From assembly GCA_027449865.1 (NCBI GenBank), contig DAIDKV010000022.1:1-64000 (forward strand): a stretch of DNA of 64,000 nucleotides, in the 5' to 3' direction. Both the position numbers and the translations under genes were made by a program. Below the pieces are notes generated by a model. That model saw nothing but the letters and a program-made list of their open reading frames with translations, did not search any database and was not told where the DNA came from. The DNA comes from Planctomycetales bacterium. GTDB lineage: Bacteria; Planctomycetota; Planctomycetia; Isosphaerales; Isosphaeraceae. Positions 52,381 through 61,835 of the stretch are shown here, in pieces (within the stretch, counting starts at the first letter, position 1; each line of letters opens with the position of its first letter).

Positions 52381-53796
52381 ATGCCGACGCCATCCGCGAC
52401 CAGCCGGAATTTCCCGACGCTCCGCCACGTCGTCACGCCGTTCCGGTGGCTGTTCGGGAGCCGTCGGCGGTTGATGACGATGGCGGCCGTCGTCTTCTCG
52501 ATGATCGCGGCGCCGGTCTTCTGGTGGTTCATTCAGTTGGCCGGACTGCCCGACATCGGCGACCCGTTCGATCTGGCCGAGTCTCGCGCCCGGTCGATTC
52601 CCGACGAACAAAATGCGTTTGTGCTCTACGAGCAGGCCTGGGCGAAGCTGGGATGGAAGGACGAGACCCGGACCGGCATGCCGAGGCAGGATCCATGGGC
52701 CGTTGAGAATGTCCGGTGGTCGAAGGTCTCGCCGGACGCCCGCAAGTGGGCCGAGGCGAACCGAGAGGCGATGGAGCTTTTCCGTCGCGGTTCGGAGCGG
52801 CCCAAGGCCCTGCCGACGGCGTCGCTGGCCGACGATGGTCCCCATTACCAGGCCTTCCGCGCGTTCCTCTGGCTGGCGGTGCTGGAGACGTCTCGGCGTG
52901 AGGATCAGGGCGACATGGCCGGCGCCTGGGGCTGGTATCGGGCGGCCCTGCGGGCCTCCTATCACTTCGGCCGGCGGGGACACCCGTTCCATCGGATTCT
53001 CGCCAACCAGATGCAGACCGGACTTCGTACCCGGATCGATCAGTGGGCGAACGACCCACGGACGAAGCGGGAGATGTTGCGGCGGGCGCTTGATGACGTC
53101 GTCGCCTGCGGCCCGTTCGCGACGTCTGGGCCCGAGGGGCTTCAGCAAGACTACGTCCGCCTGATGAAAGAACTCGACGGCCCGAGGAACCCGGGCAATT
53201 ACCTCGCCCTGGAGGGGCTCCAGCAAAGGCTGTGGCGGGCGGGGGTGATCCTTCCCCCGGACCAATGGCGTTCCCTGGGCGCCGCCTGGCGCTTCTGGCG
53301 TGCCGAGCCGGAGCGGAGCCGTCGGGTGCTCCGGCTCGCGTTCGCGAACTGGATGGCGTACTACGCCCTGCCGCCGGATAGCCGGCCCGACCCGGATCCG
53401 ACCTTGCCCGGCCCGGTCCGCTTCTACGATTTCGGCCCCGATGCTCCTGCAAACGCCCGCGCCCTCTCCCCAGGCGAGCTGCACCGATGGTTTGATTCGA
53501 CGAGTGACGCCCGCGCCCTGCTCATGAACTTCAGCCCGCCCGTTCTTTACTCGCAGGAGGCGCGCGCCTATCGGGAGCTGGTCATCCTGCTCGCCTGCGA
53601 GCTCTACCGGCGCGACCGCGGCAAGATCCCGATCCAGGACGAGGAACTCGTCGGTACTTATTTGAAAAAGCTCCCGGATGACGGTCTCGGCGGGCCGGGC
53701 GTGGTGCGGGGCCGCGGCGTGACTCCGCCCGGTCCGATGCGGATCCGAATGCGACCACCCCGCCGGGTTCCGCAGGTCAGAAAGGCCGCCCCATGA
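52381..53796 (+). CDS. Membrane-anchored protein of unknown function, tandem paralogue 1
   Basis: A 471-residue protein. A single N-terminal membrane helix (MTMAAVVFSMIAAPVFWWFI, about 32-51) is followed by a soluble, largely helical domain (DEQNAFVLYEQAWAKLGWKD; WLAVLETSRREDQGDMAGAW; RRVLRLAFANWMAYY). I do not recognise the family; it looks lineage-specific. It overlaps the next gene's ATG (ATGA at 53793). The next gene is a broken paralogue with the same order of blocks. Confidence 0.65.
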   Translation: MPTPSATSRNFPTLRHVVTPFRWLFGSRRRLMTMAAVVFSMIAAPVFWWFIQLAGLPDIGDPFDLAESRARSIPDEQNAFVLYEQAWAKLGWKDETRTGMPRQDPWAVENVRWSKVSPDARKWAEANREAMELFRRGSERPKALPTASLADDGPHYQAFRAFLWLAVLETSRREDQGDMAGAWGWYRAALRASYHFGRRGHPFHRILANQMQTGLRTRIDQWANDPRTKREMLRRALDDVVACGPFATSGPEGLQQDYVRLMKELDGPRNPGNYLALEGLQQRLWRAGVILPPDQWRSLGAAWRFWRAEPERSRRVLRLAFANWMAYYALPPDSRPDPDPTLPGPVRFYDFGPDAPANARALSPGELHRWFDSTSDARALLMNFSPPVLYSQEARAYRELVILLACELYRRDRGKIPIQDEELVGTYLKKLPDDGLGGPGVVRGRGVTPPGPMRIRMRPPRRVPQVRKAAP

Positions 53797-55061
53797 CGAC
53801 CGCATCGACGCTCGCCCGCAGCTTCCCGACGGTGAAGTACCTGGTCGCGCCATTCCGAATGGGTCTTCGCGACCCGCCGACGACGTCGAACGGCCGCCCT
53901 GGTCGTGCTGGCGATGGCCGCCCTGCCCTACGCGTGGTGGCAGACCCAAGTGCTCGGCCTGCCCGACATCGGCGACCATTTCCTGCCGGGCCCCTCGCGA
54001 TCGCTCGAGGTTTCCGACGACCGCAACGCGATGGTCCTCTACCGGCTCGCCCAGGAGCGTTACCGGTCGTCGGGGCAGCACATCCAGGGCCCGCTCGATA
54101 GGTACGCGCCCTGGTCGCAGACTCCGGAGGCGCTCCGTCGCGAGGTCGAGATCAACGGCGAGTCGCTTGACCTCTACCGACAGGCCGCCGACCGACCCGA
54201 ATGCGGGCCCGTCCCGGACGGGATGCCGCTGCGGAGCAGCATGCTCCACTGGCTGGCGCTGCTGGAGGCGTCTCGGCGGGGGAGCAGGGCGACATGGCCG
54301 GCGCCTGGGTCTGGTATCGAGCCCTGCTGCGAACGATCCACCACCAGATCGCGTTCGCCTCGTACAACGGCTGGCTCCACGCGCAGGAACGTCACGCCCG
54401 GATTCGTGCCCTCCTGGAAAAATGGGCGTCCGACCCGCGCACAACGCCGGAACTCCTTCGCCAGGCTTTCGACGACGCGAAGGCATTCAGCGCGATCCCG
54501 CCGCCGTCGGATAACTATAAGATCGCAGCGGAATGCCGGCCATCGGAGGCCGTCGAAGGACGCGTGAACCCTGCGAAATGGTCGGCGGTGTTCGGCCTAC
54601 TGGACCCGTATTTTACCCCCGAGCAGCAGCAATCGATCTACAACGCCTGGCGAGTCTGGCACCGTGAGCCGGAGCGTAGCCGTCGGATCATCCGGCTGGC
54701 GATCGCGAACTGGCTGGCCTACGAGCGGACCCCGCCGGCCCGGCGCCCGATGGCCGATCTGAGGGTCACCGGCCCTCACGATTTCTACGCGTTCGACGAG
54801 AACGCGCCGCCCGAGGCCCGCGTTCTCTCGCCGGTGCAGCTTGACCGATGGCTGGCGACCAGCCCCGAGGCCCGGCAATTCCTCGATTCCTGGCGAGCGA
54901 AATGGCAGCGAGGTCAGACGAACCTGCTCGGGCCCCAGCACTTCGAAGTCCTGCACGACCGCGAGCGCGAGAACAACCTCGCGGTGCTGGACGTGCTGGA
55001 GAGGACGGTGCTCAATAGTAGCCCCAAGAACTCTCCCCGTAAGGCGCCGGTCCGCCCGTAA
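53793..55061 (+). pseudogene. Tandem paralogue 2, interrupted by two opposite frameshifts
   Basis: The frame starts TTASTLARSFPTVKYLVAPF like its neighbour. It shifts at about 53858, where one A looks inserted: without it the frame reads W-V-F-A-T-R-R-R and then MAALPYAWWQTQVLGLPDIG. It shifts back at the G5 run 54278-54282 (one G missing before GEQGDMAGAWVWYRALL). From there it reads to the end (PEQQQSIYNAWRVWHREPER, RRIIRLAIANWLAYERTPPA). Start and end are in the same frame. Either this is a decaying gene or two homopolymer-type sequencing errors; if repaired it would encode about 420 residues. Confidence 0.75.
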
Positions 55062-55422
55062 CATCCGCTCGTGCTCGTCGAACACGACACGGAGCGATGC
55101 CCGGTTCCGATCGAACTACGACACGGTGGACGGTATACCAGGTCGGGCGGCCGCGCCAACCCGCACAGCCTCCTCGGCCACCACAAATATACTCGCCAGG
55201 CCTGCCAGCCCTTCCGTTACGACCTACCGCTCGACCTCCGTCCCGCGGCCCCGCCCCTTGGCGACGCGGGAGGGGCCTCTTCTCGTGCGTCGTCCCACAG
55301 CTACGCGACCCTTTCATGCTCCGGCAAGAGGATCGCGTCTGAGCCGGGCCTATCCCCCGCAATACCCCAACCACAGGCGAGGAGACCGGGCACCTGGACA
55401 GTGGATGAGGAATCCGCCTGTT
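55062..55422. other. Intergenic region between convergent genes
   Basis: About 360 bases between the broken paralogue and the end of the WD40 kinase gene. Several frames cross it without recognisable sequence. Terminators for both converging units are expected, but I cannot point to a clear hairpin with a T run. Confidence 0.4.
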
Positions 55423-58400
55423 CTATCGTCGAGTGTTCGGATCGTTTTGCTGCGACCGGTCGCCGTTTCCAAACTCGTGGTGGAGGATGCCCAGCCGGCG
55501 TCGGGAGGCCATCCAGGCGTGGGAATTCAGGAGCCGGAGAGTACCATCCTTGGCCAGTTCCATGCCGGTGGCAACCTGGGTTTCCAGCTCGATCTCCTCG
55601 ACGGGTCGGTCCGATGGCGTTGGAATTTTCCAGAGGTGAGCAGCATCCTGCTGGCCGCCGGAGAGGGCTTTGCGGCCGTCGGGGCTGTAGGCGACGAACC
55701 AGACCTGCCGCTGGTGGGCGAAGGGTGGGCCAATCGGCCGGCCGGTGGTCTTGTCCCAGAGCTGGGCCATGCGGTCGTAGCTGCCAGTGAGGACCGAGCA
55801 GCCATCGGGGCTGAACGCCAGGGCGCGAACGCGGCCGTCGTGGCGGAGCGGCGGCGCGGCCGGATGGCCCGTCTTCCGATCCCAGAGCCGGGCGAGGCGA
55901 TCCCAGCCGCCGGTGATCACGGTGACGCCGTCGGGGCTGAAGGCGACGAGCGAGACCGGCCCGTCGTGGCGGAGCGGGGTGAGCAGGGGCAGGCCGGTGG
56001 CGGTGTCCCAGAGTCGCGCCGTCCGATCGCTGCTGCCCGTCAGAGCGGTCTTGCCGTCGCCGCTGATTGCCACCGCCAGGACCGACCCCTCATGCCGGAG
56101 GGGGGTGAACAGGGGCCGGCCGGTGGCGGCGTCCCACAATCGCGCCGTCCTGTCGCTGCTGCCTGTCAGGGCGAACCGGCCGTCAGGGCTGAAGGCCACC
56201 GCGAGGACCGCCCCGTCGTGCCTCAGAGGCAGGCCGACCGGCTCGGCGGTGGCGGCCCGCCAGAGCCGCGCCGTCCCGTCGTCGCTGCCGGTCAGGGCGG
56301 CCGTCCCATCGGGGCTGAAGGCAACCTGGCGGACGGCCCCCTGATGCCGAAGCGGGCTCGCGATCGGCCGCCCGCTGGGGATACGCCAGAGCCGCGCCGT
56401 CCCGTCATCGCTGCCAGTCAGGGCCGTGGCGCCGTCCGGGCTAATCGCCAGCGCCCGGACGACATCGTCGTGCCGCAACGGTGGCCCGATGGGGCGGGCG
56501 GTCGCGGCATCCCAGACCCTCGCTGTGTGGTCCATGCTGGCGGAGAGGACACGCCTCCCGTCGGCGCTGAAGAGGACCTTGCAGATGAATCCGTCGTGCC
56601 GAATCGCGAGTCCCTCGAGGCTCGCAACCTCCCAGACCTGCACGGCGGGGTCGTTGCCGGCGGTCAGAATGGTCCGACCGTCGCGGCTGAAGGCCACCGA
56701 GGAGACCGAATTCTGGTGCCGCAGGGCCGCCCCTAAGGGCTCCCCAGAGTCGGCCTCCCAGAGCCGCGCTGTCCCGTCGAGGCAGCCGGTGAGGACCCTG
56801 GTTCCGTCGGGGCTGAAGGCCACGGCCTCGACGCAGTGCTGATGGATCATGGGCTTGCCCCGCGGTCGTCCCGAAGCCCGGTCCCAGAGCCGGGCAACCC
56901 CGTCGTAGCACCCAGTGAGCAGGGTGCGGCCGTCGGGGCTGAACGCGACTGAGGAAACGTAGTCATCGTGGGCGAGGGGTATCCCGATTGGCTCGCCGTG
57001 GCGCACATCCCAGAGCCGCGCTGTCCGGTCGAAACTGCCGGTCAGCAAGGTGCGGCCGTCGGGGCTGAACGCGATGGCCCGCACGACGTGATCGTGTCGA
57101 AGTGGGCCGCCGATCGGCCGACCGGTGGCGACGTCCCAGATACGGGCCTCGCGGAGAATCCCGGTGGCAATTTGGGTTCCGTCGGGGCTGAAGGCCGTGC
57201 CGAAGATCGCGTCATCGTGCCGGATCGAGGCCCCGATTCGGCGGCCGGTGGCGACATCCCAAAGTCGCGTCGTCTGGTCGCTCCCGATCGTCAGCAGGGC
57301 CCGGCCGTCGGGCCGGAAGGTCAGAGAGAGAATGGCCGCGGGATGCTCGATGGCTGGGCCGACCTCGCCTCCGGTGGCCACATCCCAGAATCGGATGTGG
57401 CCGCCTTCCTCCGCGGTCGCGACAATCTCCCCCGAGGGGCTCATGGCCGCGGCCAGGAGGGGCCGTTTTTGCTGGAGGCGCAGCCGCAACGGGTGCAACC
57501 GGGGCCGCCAGCCCGCCAGGTTGAGCCGGAAGGCATGCTCGAGAGGGCGATTCCCCGCCTGCGCGGTGATCTTCAGGCCATGGACCAGCCAGAGCATGCC
57601 CGGCCCGACGTCCCCCTGCTCACAGAGCCCCTGGCCGTAATCGTAGGCCAACTCGGCGGTCAGCCGGTCGATCTGCCGCTGGCGGGCCTCGCTTCTGCGG
57701 ACGTGGGCTCGCAACTCGTTCGCCACCCGGTAGTGGTAGAGCGCGAAGCTCACCGAGACGCCCAGGGCGATCACCATTGCCAGGGCGGCCGTCACCATCG
57801 CCAGGGCCAGCGACGGCCGTCTCCGGCTCCATCTCCAGACCCGTTCGGCGGGGGTGGCAGGGCGGGCCCGGACTGGCTCGTCATTGAGGAAACGGTTGAG
57901 GTCTTCGGCCAGCTCTCGCGCCGAGGCATATCGCCGACCTTCCTCCTTCTCCAGGCACTTCAGCACGATCGTTTCCAGGTCACGCGAGATGCCCGGCCGG
58001 CGCCGCGATGGGCGGATCGGCTCCTCAGTGGTCGCCCTCCGGAGGGTCTCCAGGGGCGTTGCGGCGCAGAACGGGGGCGAGCCGACGAGCAGCTCGTAGA
58101 GGATCGCCCCCAGGGCGTAGACATCCGTCGCGGGCCCGACCCGCCGAACGTTGCCGTCGGCCTGCTCGGGCGACATGTAACCCGGCGAGCCCAGAACGGT
58201 GCCGCTGCAGGTTTGCACGTCGCGACGGGCAAGGATCTTCGCCAGCCCGAAGTCGGCGATCTTGGGCATGCCGTCCGGCGTCAAGAGGATGTTGGCAGGT
58301 TTCAGGTCGCGGTGGACGACCCCGCGCTCGTGTGCGTAGTGCATGGCGAGGGCGATCGCCTCGATGAGCTGACCGGCCTCCCGCGGCGACATCGGCGCAT

Positions 58401-59097
58401 CGACGATCCGACGGGAGAGGTCGCCTCCCTCGACCAGCTCAAACGACAGGTAGGGGCAGCCGGCCAGCTCGCCGATCTCGTAAATCTCCACGATGTTCGG
58501 GTGGTGCAGCCCGGCGGCAGCCCTGGCCTCGACCTTGAAGCGAGATAGCTCCTCGGGGCCAGTGTGCCCGCCGCGACGGGCCAGCTTCAGCGCCACCGTG
58601 CGCTGCAAGCCGAGGTGTAGCGCCCGATAGACGATCCCCATGCCGCCGGCGCCCAGTTCCTCCAGTATCCGATATCCGGGCACCGTCGGCAGGCCCGCCG
58701 GTGCCGGGGTTTCATCGTTCCACCCGCTCGCGAGGGCCCCATCGGAATCCCGGTGTTCCTCGCCGCCGGCCGGGCCCGGCCTCTCTTCGCTTCGACTCTC
58801 GTGGTCCTTGCGGAAATCGTCCCGTTCGAGGGCGTGATGAAAGTTGACCTGGAGCGCCAGTGCGTCGGCGAGCGACGGAAACCGCGACGCGAATTCCTCG
58901 AGCGAGGGGGATTCGCCGCAGTCCTCGCGGAGTAGGAACTCGCTATAGACCAGATCCAGGATGAGTTCGGCATCGTCGGCGAGCTCCGGGCAGGCACGGA
59001 GGTACGACTCGACCGGGGCCCTGTCGCCGGCCGCCCACCGCTCGGCCTGGTCAACCCTCAAGACGGTGACGACCTGCGAGAGCGTCAGTTCAGCCAT
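55423..59097 (-). CDS. Membrane Ser/Thr protein kinase with about 15 WD40 repeats
   Basis: A 1224-residue protein. Residues 1-90 are the planctomycete kinase leader (SYLRACPELADDAELILDLV, RFPSLADAL). The kinase domain, ~142-405, has the glycine loop LGAGGMGIVY (148-157), VALK, catalytic HRDLKPANI (262-270), DFGLA (282-286) and SPGYMSPEQ. A membrane helix (LALAMVTAALAMVIALGVSV) separates it from a WD40 region with 15 units ending in LWD, LWR or IWD (RFWDVATGGEVG, RLWDVATGRRIG and so on), two seven-bladed propellers or more. It phosphorylates Ser/Thr; the ligand of the propellers is unknown. It overlaps the sigma gene by eight bases. Confidence 0.93.
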   Translation of the reverse strand: MAELTLSQVVTVLRVDQAERWAAGDRAPVESYLRACPELADDAELILDLVYSEFLLREDCGESPSLEEFASRFPSLADALALQVNFHHALERDDFRKDHESRSEERPGPAGGEEHRDSDGALASGWNDETPAPAGLPTVPGYRILEELGAGGMGIVYRALHLGLQRTVALKLARRGGHTGPEELSRFKVEARAAAGLHHPNIVEIYEIGELAGCPYLSFELVEGGDLSRRIVDAPMSPREAGQLIEAIALAMHYAHERGVVHRDLKPANILLTPDGMPKIADFGLAKILARRDVQTCSGTVLGSPGYMSPEQADGNVRRVGPATDVYALGAILYELLVGSPPFCAATPLETLRRATTEEPIRPSRRRPGISRDLETIVLKCLEKEEGRRYASARELAEDLNRFLNDEPVRARPATPAERVWRWSRRRPSLALAMVTAALAMVIALGVSVSFALYHYRVANELRAHVRRSEARQRQIDRLTAELAYDYGQGLCEQGDVGPGMLWLVHGLKITAQAGNRPLEHAFRLNLAGWRPRLHPLRLRLQQKRPLLAAAMSPSGEIVATAEEGGHIRFWDVATGGEVGPAIEHPAAILSLTFRPDGRALLTIGSDQTTRLWDVATGRRIGASIRHDDAIFGTAFSPDGTQIATGILREARIWDVATGRPIGGPLRHDHVVRAIAFSPDGRTLLTGSFDRTARLWDVRHGEPIGIPLAHDDYVSSVAFSPDGRTLLTGCYDGVARLWDRASGRPRGKPMIHQHCVEAVAFSPDGTRVLTGCLDGTARLWEADSGEPLGAALRHQNSVSSVAFSRDGRTILTAGNDPAVQVWEVASLEGLAIRHDGFICKVLFSADGRRVLSASMDHTARVWDAATARPIGPPLRHDDVVRALAISPDGATALTGSDDGTARLWRIPSGRPIASPLRHQGAVRQVAFSPDGTAALTGSDDGTARLWRAATAEPVGLPLRHDGAVLAVAFSPDGRFALTGSSDRTARLWDAATGRPLFTPLRHEGSVLAVAISGDGKTALTGSSDRTARLWDTATGLPLLTPLRHDGPVSLVAFSPDGVTVITGGWDRLARLWDRKTGHPAAPPLRHDGRVRALAFSPDGCSVLTGSYDRMAQLWDKTTGRPIGPPFAHQRQVWFVAYSPDGRKALSGGQQDAAHLWKIPTPSDRPVEEIELETQVATGMELAKDGTLRLLNSHAWMASRRRLGILHHEFGNGDRSQQNDPNTRR

Positions 59098-59677
59098 CGG
59101 GGTCGCCACAGAGGTGGAGGGACCGGGCGATCCGCCGGATCGCCCGCGCCAGTTGCATCCGACGGGCCGGCACCGATCCCCCGACCCGGTTTGCGATCTC
59201 GGACCACTCCCAGCCATCGGCGCGAAGGTCGGCGAGTCGCCGCTCCTCGTCCCGCAACCGTGAGCGGACGGCATCGATCAGGTCGCGGTCGGAGACGACC
59301 TTGCCGGGGTCCGGCACCCGCCCCTCAATGTCGAACCGCTCGATCGGCTCCGCCTCGTTCAGCCGGTTGTCGCGGCGACGGGCACGCTGCCGACGCACCT
59401 GGAAGGCCAGCTTGTTCCGCGTCATGCCAACCAGCAGCCGGACGAGTTGGTCGGGGGTCTCGATCTCGAATTCGCCTGAGGACGCCCGTGCGAAGAAGCT
59501 GGCCAGCACCGACTGCGAGATGTCCATCGAGTCGAAGACGCGGAGCATGGCGCGGTCGCTCAGCCGCATCCGCACCTCGCGACGGATCAGGCCCTCGAAG
59601 CGCCGGACCAGCTCACGGGCTGCGTCCTGGTCCCCGTCGCGGATCCGCTGAACGAAGGAGCCGAACTCATCACGCAT
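59090..59677 (-). CDS. ECF sigma factor paired with the kinase
   Basis: A 195-residue ECF sigma factor. Region 2: FGSFVQRIRDGDQDAARELV and RVFDSMDISQSVLASFFARA; region 4 is replaced or shortened (DEERRLADLRADGWEWSEIA followed by VPARRMQLARAIRRIA). The motif DSMDISQSV is typical of the planctomycete group whose genes are coupled to STK-WD40 kinases. I take ATG 59677 as start; 59761 would add 28 residues without homology signal. No anti-sigma gene is near; the kinase may control it by phosphorylation (inference). Confidence 0.85.
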   Translation of the reverse strand: MRDEFGSFVQRIRDGDQDAARELVRRFEGLIRREVRMRLSDRAMLRVFDSMDISQSVLASFFARASSGEFEIETPDQLVRLLVGMTRNKLAFQVRRQRARRRDNRLNEAEPIERFDIEGRVPDPGKVVSDRDLIDAVRSRLRDEERRLADLRADGWEWSEIANRVGGSVPARRMQLARAIRRIARSLHLCGDPDG

Positions 59678-59859
59678 CACGTTGACCCAATCGAGAGCAC
59701 TCCAGGGCAGACGATGAGGCGATCGGCATTTATATCCACGAGAGCGGACCTGATCAAGCACCCAGCCATCGATTCCGGGGGGATTCGCCGTATCAATGTG
59801 AGCGGGTAGGAGAAGATCGTACCGGTTGGAGACCTTGCATCACGCGAACTCCCCCGCAT

Positions 59860-60936
59860 GGAAGTATCACATGCACACCCAGGCCGCCGCTCGTCTCCTC
59901 ACCTCTCCTGGCCGCCATCCCCGACCTTCGCAGCCGGTACGGCCGACGACATTCCCTGCCGGCTCTCCTCGCCGCGGTCTGCCTGGCCCTCCTGTCCGGG
60001 GCCAGGAGTGCGCGACGATCGCCCAATCGGCGGTCAATCAGGATCTCCCGCTGATGCATCGCCTCGGCCCTTGGCCGGCCCGTCTCCATCAGGGCTACGC
60101 CACAGAATGCCTTCGCCCTGAATGACAAATCAGTTCGGGGCTGCTTGGACGGCAAGGAGAAGATTGTGCAACTGCTCTCGCTGGTGGTCTCCGAATCGGG
60201 CCTGACGCTCGTCCAGGCGGCCGTCCCCAACGGCGATGGCGAAGAACAATGAGCACAAGGCGGCCCTCCGGCTGCTGGATGGGCTGGTCTTGCCAGGGCG
60301 ACTGATTGCGAATGATGCGATGTTCTGTCAGCGCGACTTCTGCCAGAGAGGGGCTCGTTGTCGGGGGCGATTCCCTTGTGTTCGTCGAGGAGAACCAGCC
60401 AACGCTCCTGCGCGACATCGAGGCGGCCTTCGCCCCAGAGGCGACGGGCGCCTTTTCCCCTTCGGCATCGGAGGATCCGGGATGAGGCCCTGGATACGGC
60501 ATCGACAATCGACAAGGGGTACGGCCGACTTGCGCGGCGGGCACTGAGGGAGATCACGGCCCTGAACGACGACCTGGATTGGCCGGGCGTAGCCCAGGTC
60601 AGGCGTATTGAGAGCGAGGTGGCGCGGGACGGGAAGACCTCGGGCGAGTCGCGCTGCATCATCACTAGCGTCCCGAGATCCCGACCGGTTGCTGACCAGG
60701 GCACTCGGGCATTGGTCGATCGAGAACCGATTGTAGGACGTGCAGGACGTGACGCTGGGCGAGGATGCGAGCCGAATCCGCGAGGGATCCGACCCCCGCA
60801 GGTGATGGCGTCGCTGCACAAAGCGGCAATCGGCTCCTGGCGAGCGGCGGGGGCCACGAATATCGCGGAGTTGCTTGAACGGAACGCATCACGAGTCGCC
60901 AACCTCTTCGCCAGGCTGGGCATCTGGAAACAGTGA
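59860..60936 (+). pseudogene. ISAs1-type transposase relic
   Basis: Pieces in different frames recall the ISAs1/H-repeat transposase: LAAIPDLRSRYGRRHSLPAL near 59915, NDKSVRGCLDGKEKIVQLLS near 60125-60180, and QDVTLGEDASRIREGSDPPQ with MASLHKAAIGSWRAAG near the end (60740-60900). Stops and frame changes interrupt it throughout (for example at 60049 and 60254). No part can make a working transposase. The terminal repeats were not identified. Confidence 0.75.
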
Positions 60937-61418
60937 AAGACCTACCGCCGTGAGCATGCAGAGGGCTAAATTCGGGACGTAAAATATTTCAGCATGTTGC
61001 AAGACAAGAGTTTGCATCGAACGCGTAGATTCCGTGGGGTTGGGCAATAAAGAGAAATACACTTCATCCTAAGAATGGTTCGTCGCTGATCTGTCCGCAA
61101 CCGGTTGTCCCGTCATTGGATGGGTTGCATTTTCGTTCCACGGAATCTGCATCACTCCATACCCAAGCGAAAGCCACTGCCATCACTCCGGCCCGCGCCC
61201 AGGGCAGGTCGGCGAAGTCACGAAGAAATCCGGGGGAAATTGTGTTCGGCAGAAGTCGCGATCGCAATCGTAGTGATGGGGGAGCCACTCGAGGAACCCC
61301 CACTCGACGAACAGCGAGTCCTTGCTAGGTGACATCGACGTTGACGGTCCGATCGAGAAGGCGCCTACCCACGGGGAGGCCGGCGACTCGGTCCGCGCGC
61401 CGCGATAGGAGCGATCCC
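60937..61418. other. Non-coding region after the IS relic
   Basis: About 480 bases, the first ~130 relatively AT-rich (AAAATATTTCAGCATGTTGC). No gene is recognised. The last part should hold the promoter for the lipoprotein-DUF1559-TPR group. Confidence 0.4.
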
Positions 61419-61673
61419 ATGAGACCAAAGGAACGATTTTCCGCGGATGCTGTCCCCGGGATGCCTCCCCGTCGGCGGGCCGTGCCGGCGATCGCGGTGG
61501 TGATGGCAATGGCTCTCATCGCTGGCTGTGGCGAATCGACGGAGCCGACCATCGTGAACGTCCCGGCCGAGAAGGTCCCGCCGAAGGTGGAGAACCCCGT
61601 GCCGGCGGCCAGAAAGTTCGGCCCGAAGTATGGAGTGTCGCCGCAGATCGACCCCGGCGCCCAGAAGGGCTGA
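61419..61673 (+). CDS. Small lipoprotein
   Basis: An 84-residue protein. ATG 61419 follows AGGAG at a good distance. The signal peptide (VPAIAVVMAMALIAGC) ends in a lipobox with Cys37, so a mature lipoprotein of ~48 residues is expected. The mature part is Pro/Lys-rich (EKVPPKVENPVPAARKFGPK) and probably unstructured. Such small lipoproteins often accompany DUF1559 genes in planctomycetes. Confidence 0.7.
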   Translation: MRPKERFSADAVPGMPPRRRAVPAIAVVMAMALIAGCGESTEPTIVNVPAEKVPPKVENPVPAARKFGPKYGVSPQIDPGAQKG

Positions 61674-61835
61674 ATGGACACTCGCCCTGGCTGGGTGTGG
61701 ATTCTCCTGCTCCTCGATTTCGACTCGATCGTCCCGGTCCCGGCTCGCGTCCGTCCCGCATGGGTGGGCGTCCCGGAGATCCCGGGCGACGTCCGCCCTT
61801 CCCTCTGCCTCCTTCTCTCCCGAAAGGATCGTGCC

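Noticed and set aside
52243-54486. A 747-codon minus-strand frame
   Set aside because: Antisense to the tandem paralogues; the plus-strand proteins show matching homologous blocks, while the minus frame shows only GC-rich shadow sequence.
54841-58548. Two long plus-strand frames (631 and 526 codons)
   Set aside because: They mirror the WD40 and kinase coding sequence on the minus strand; their periodicity comes from the WD40 repeats.
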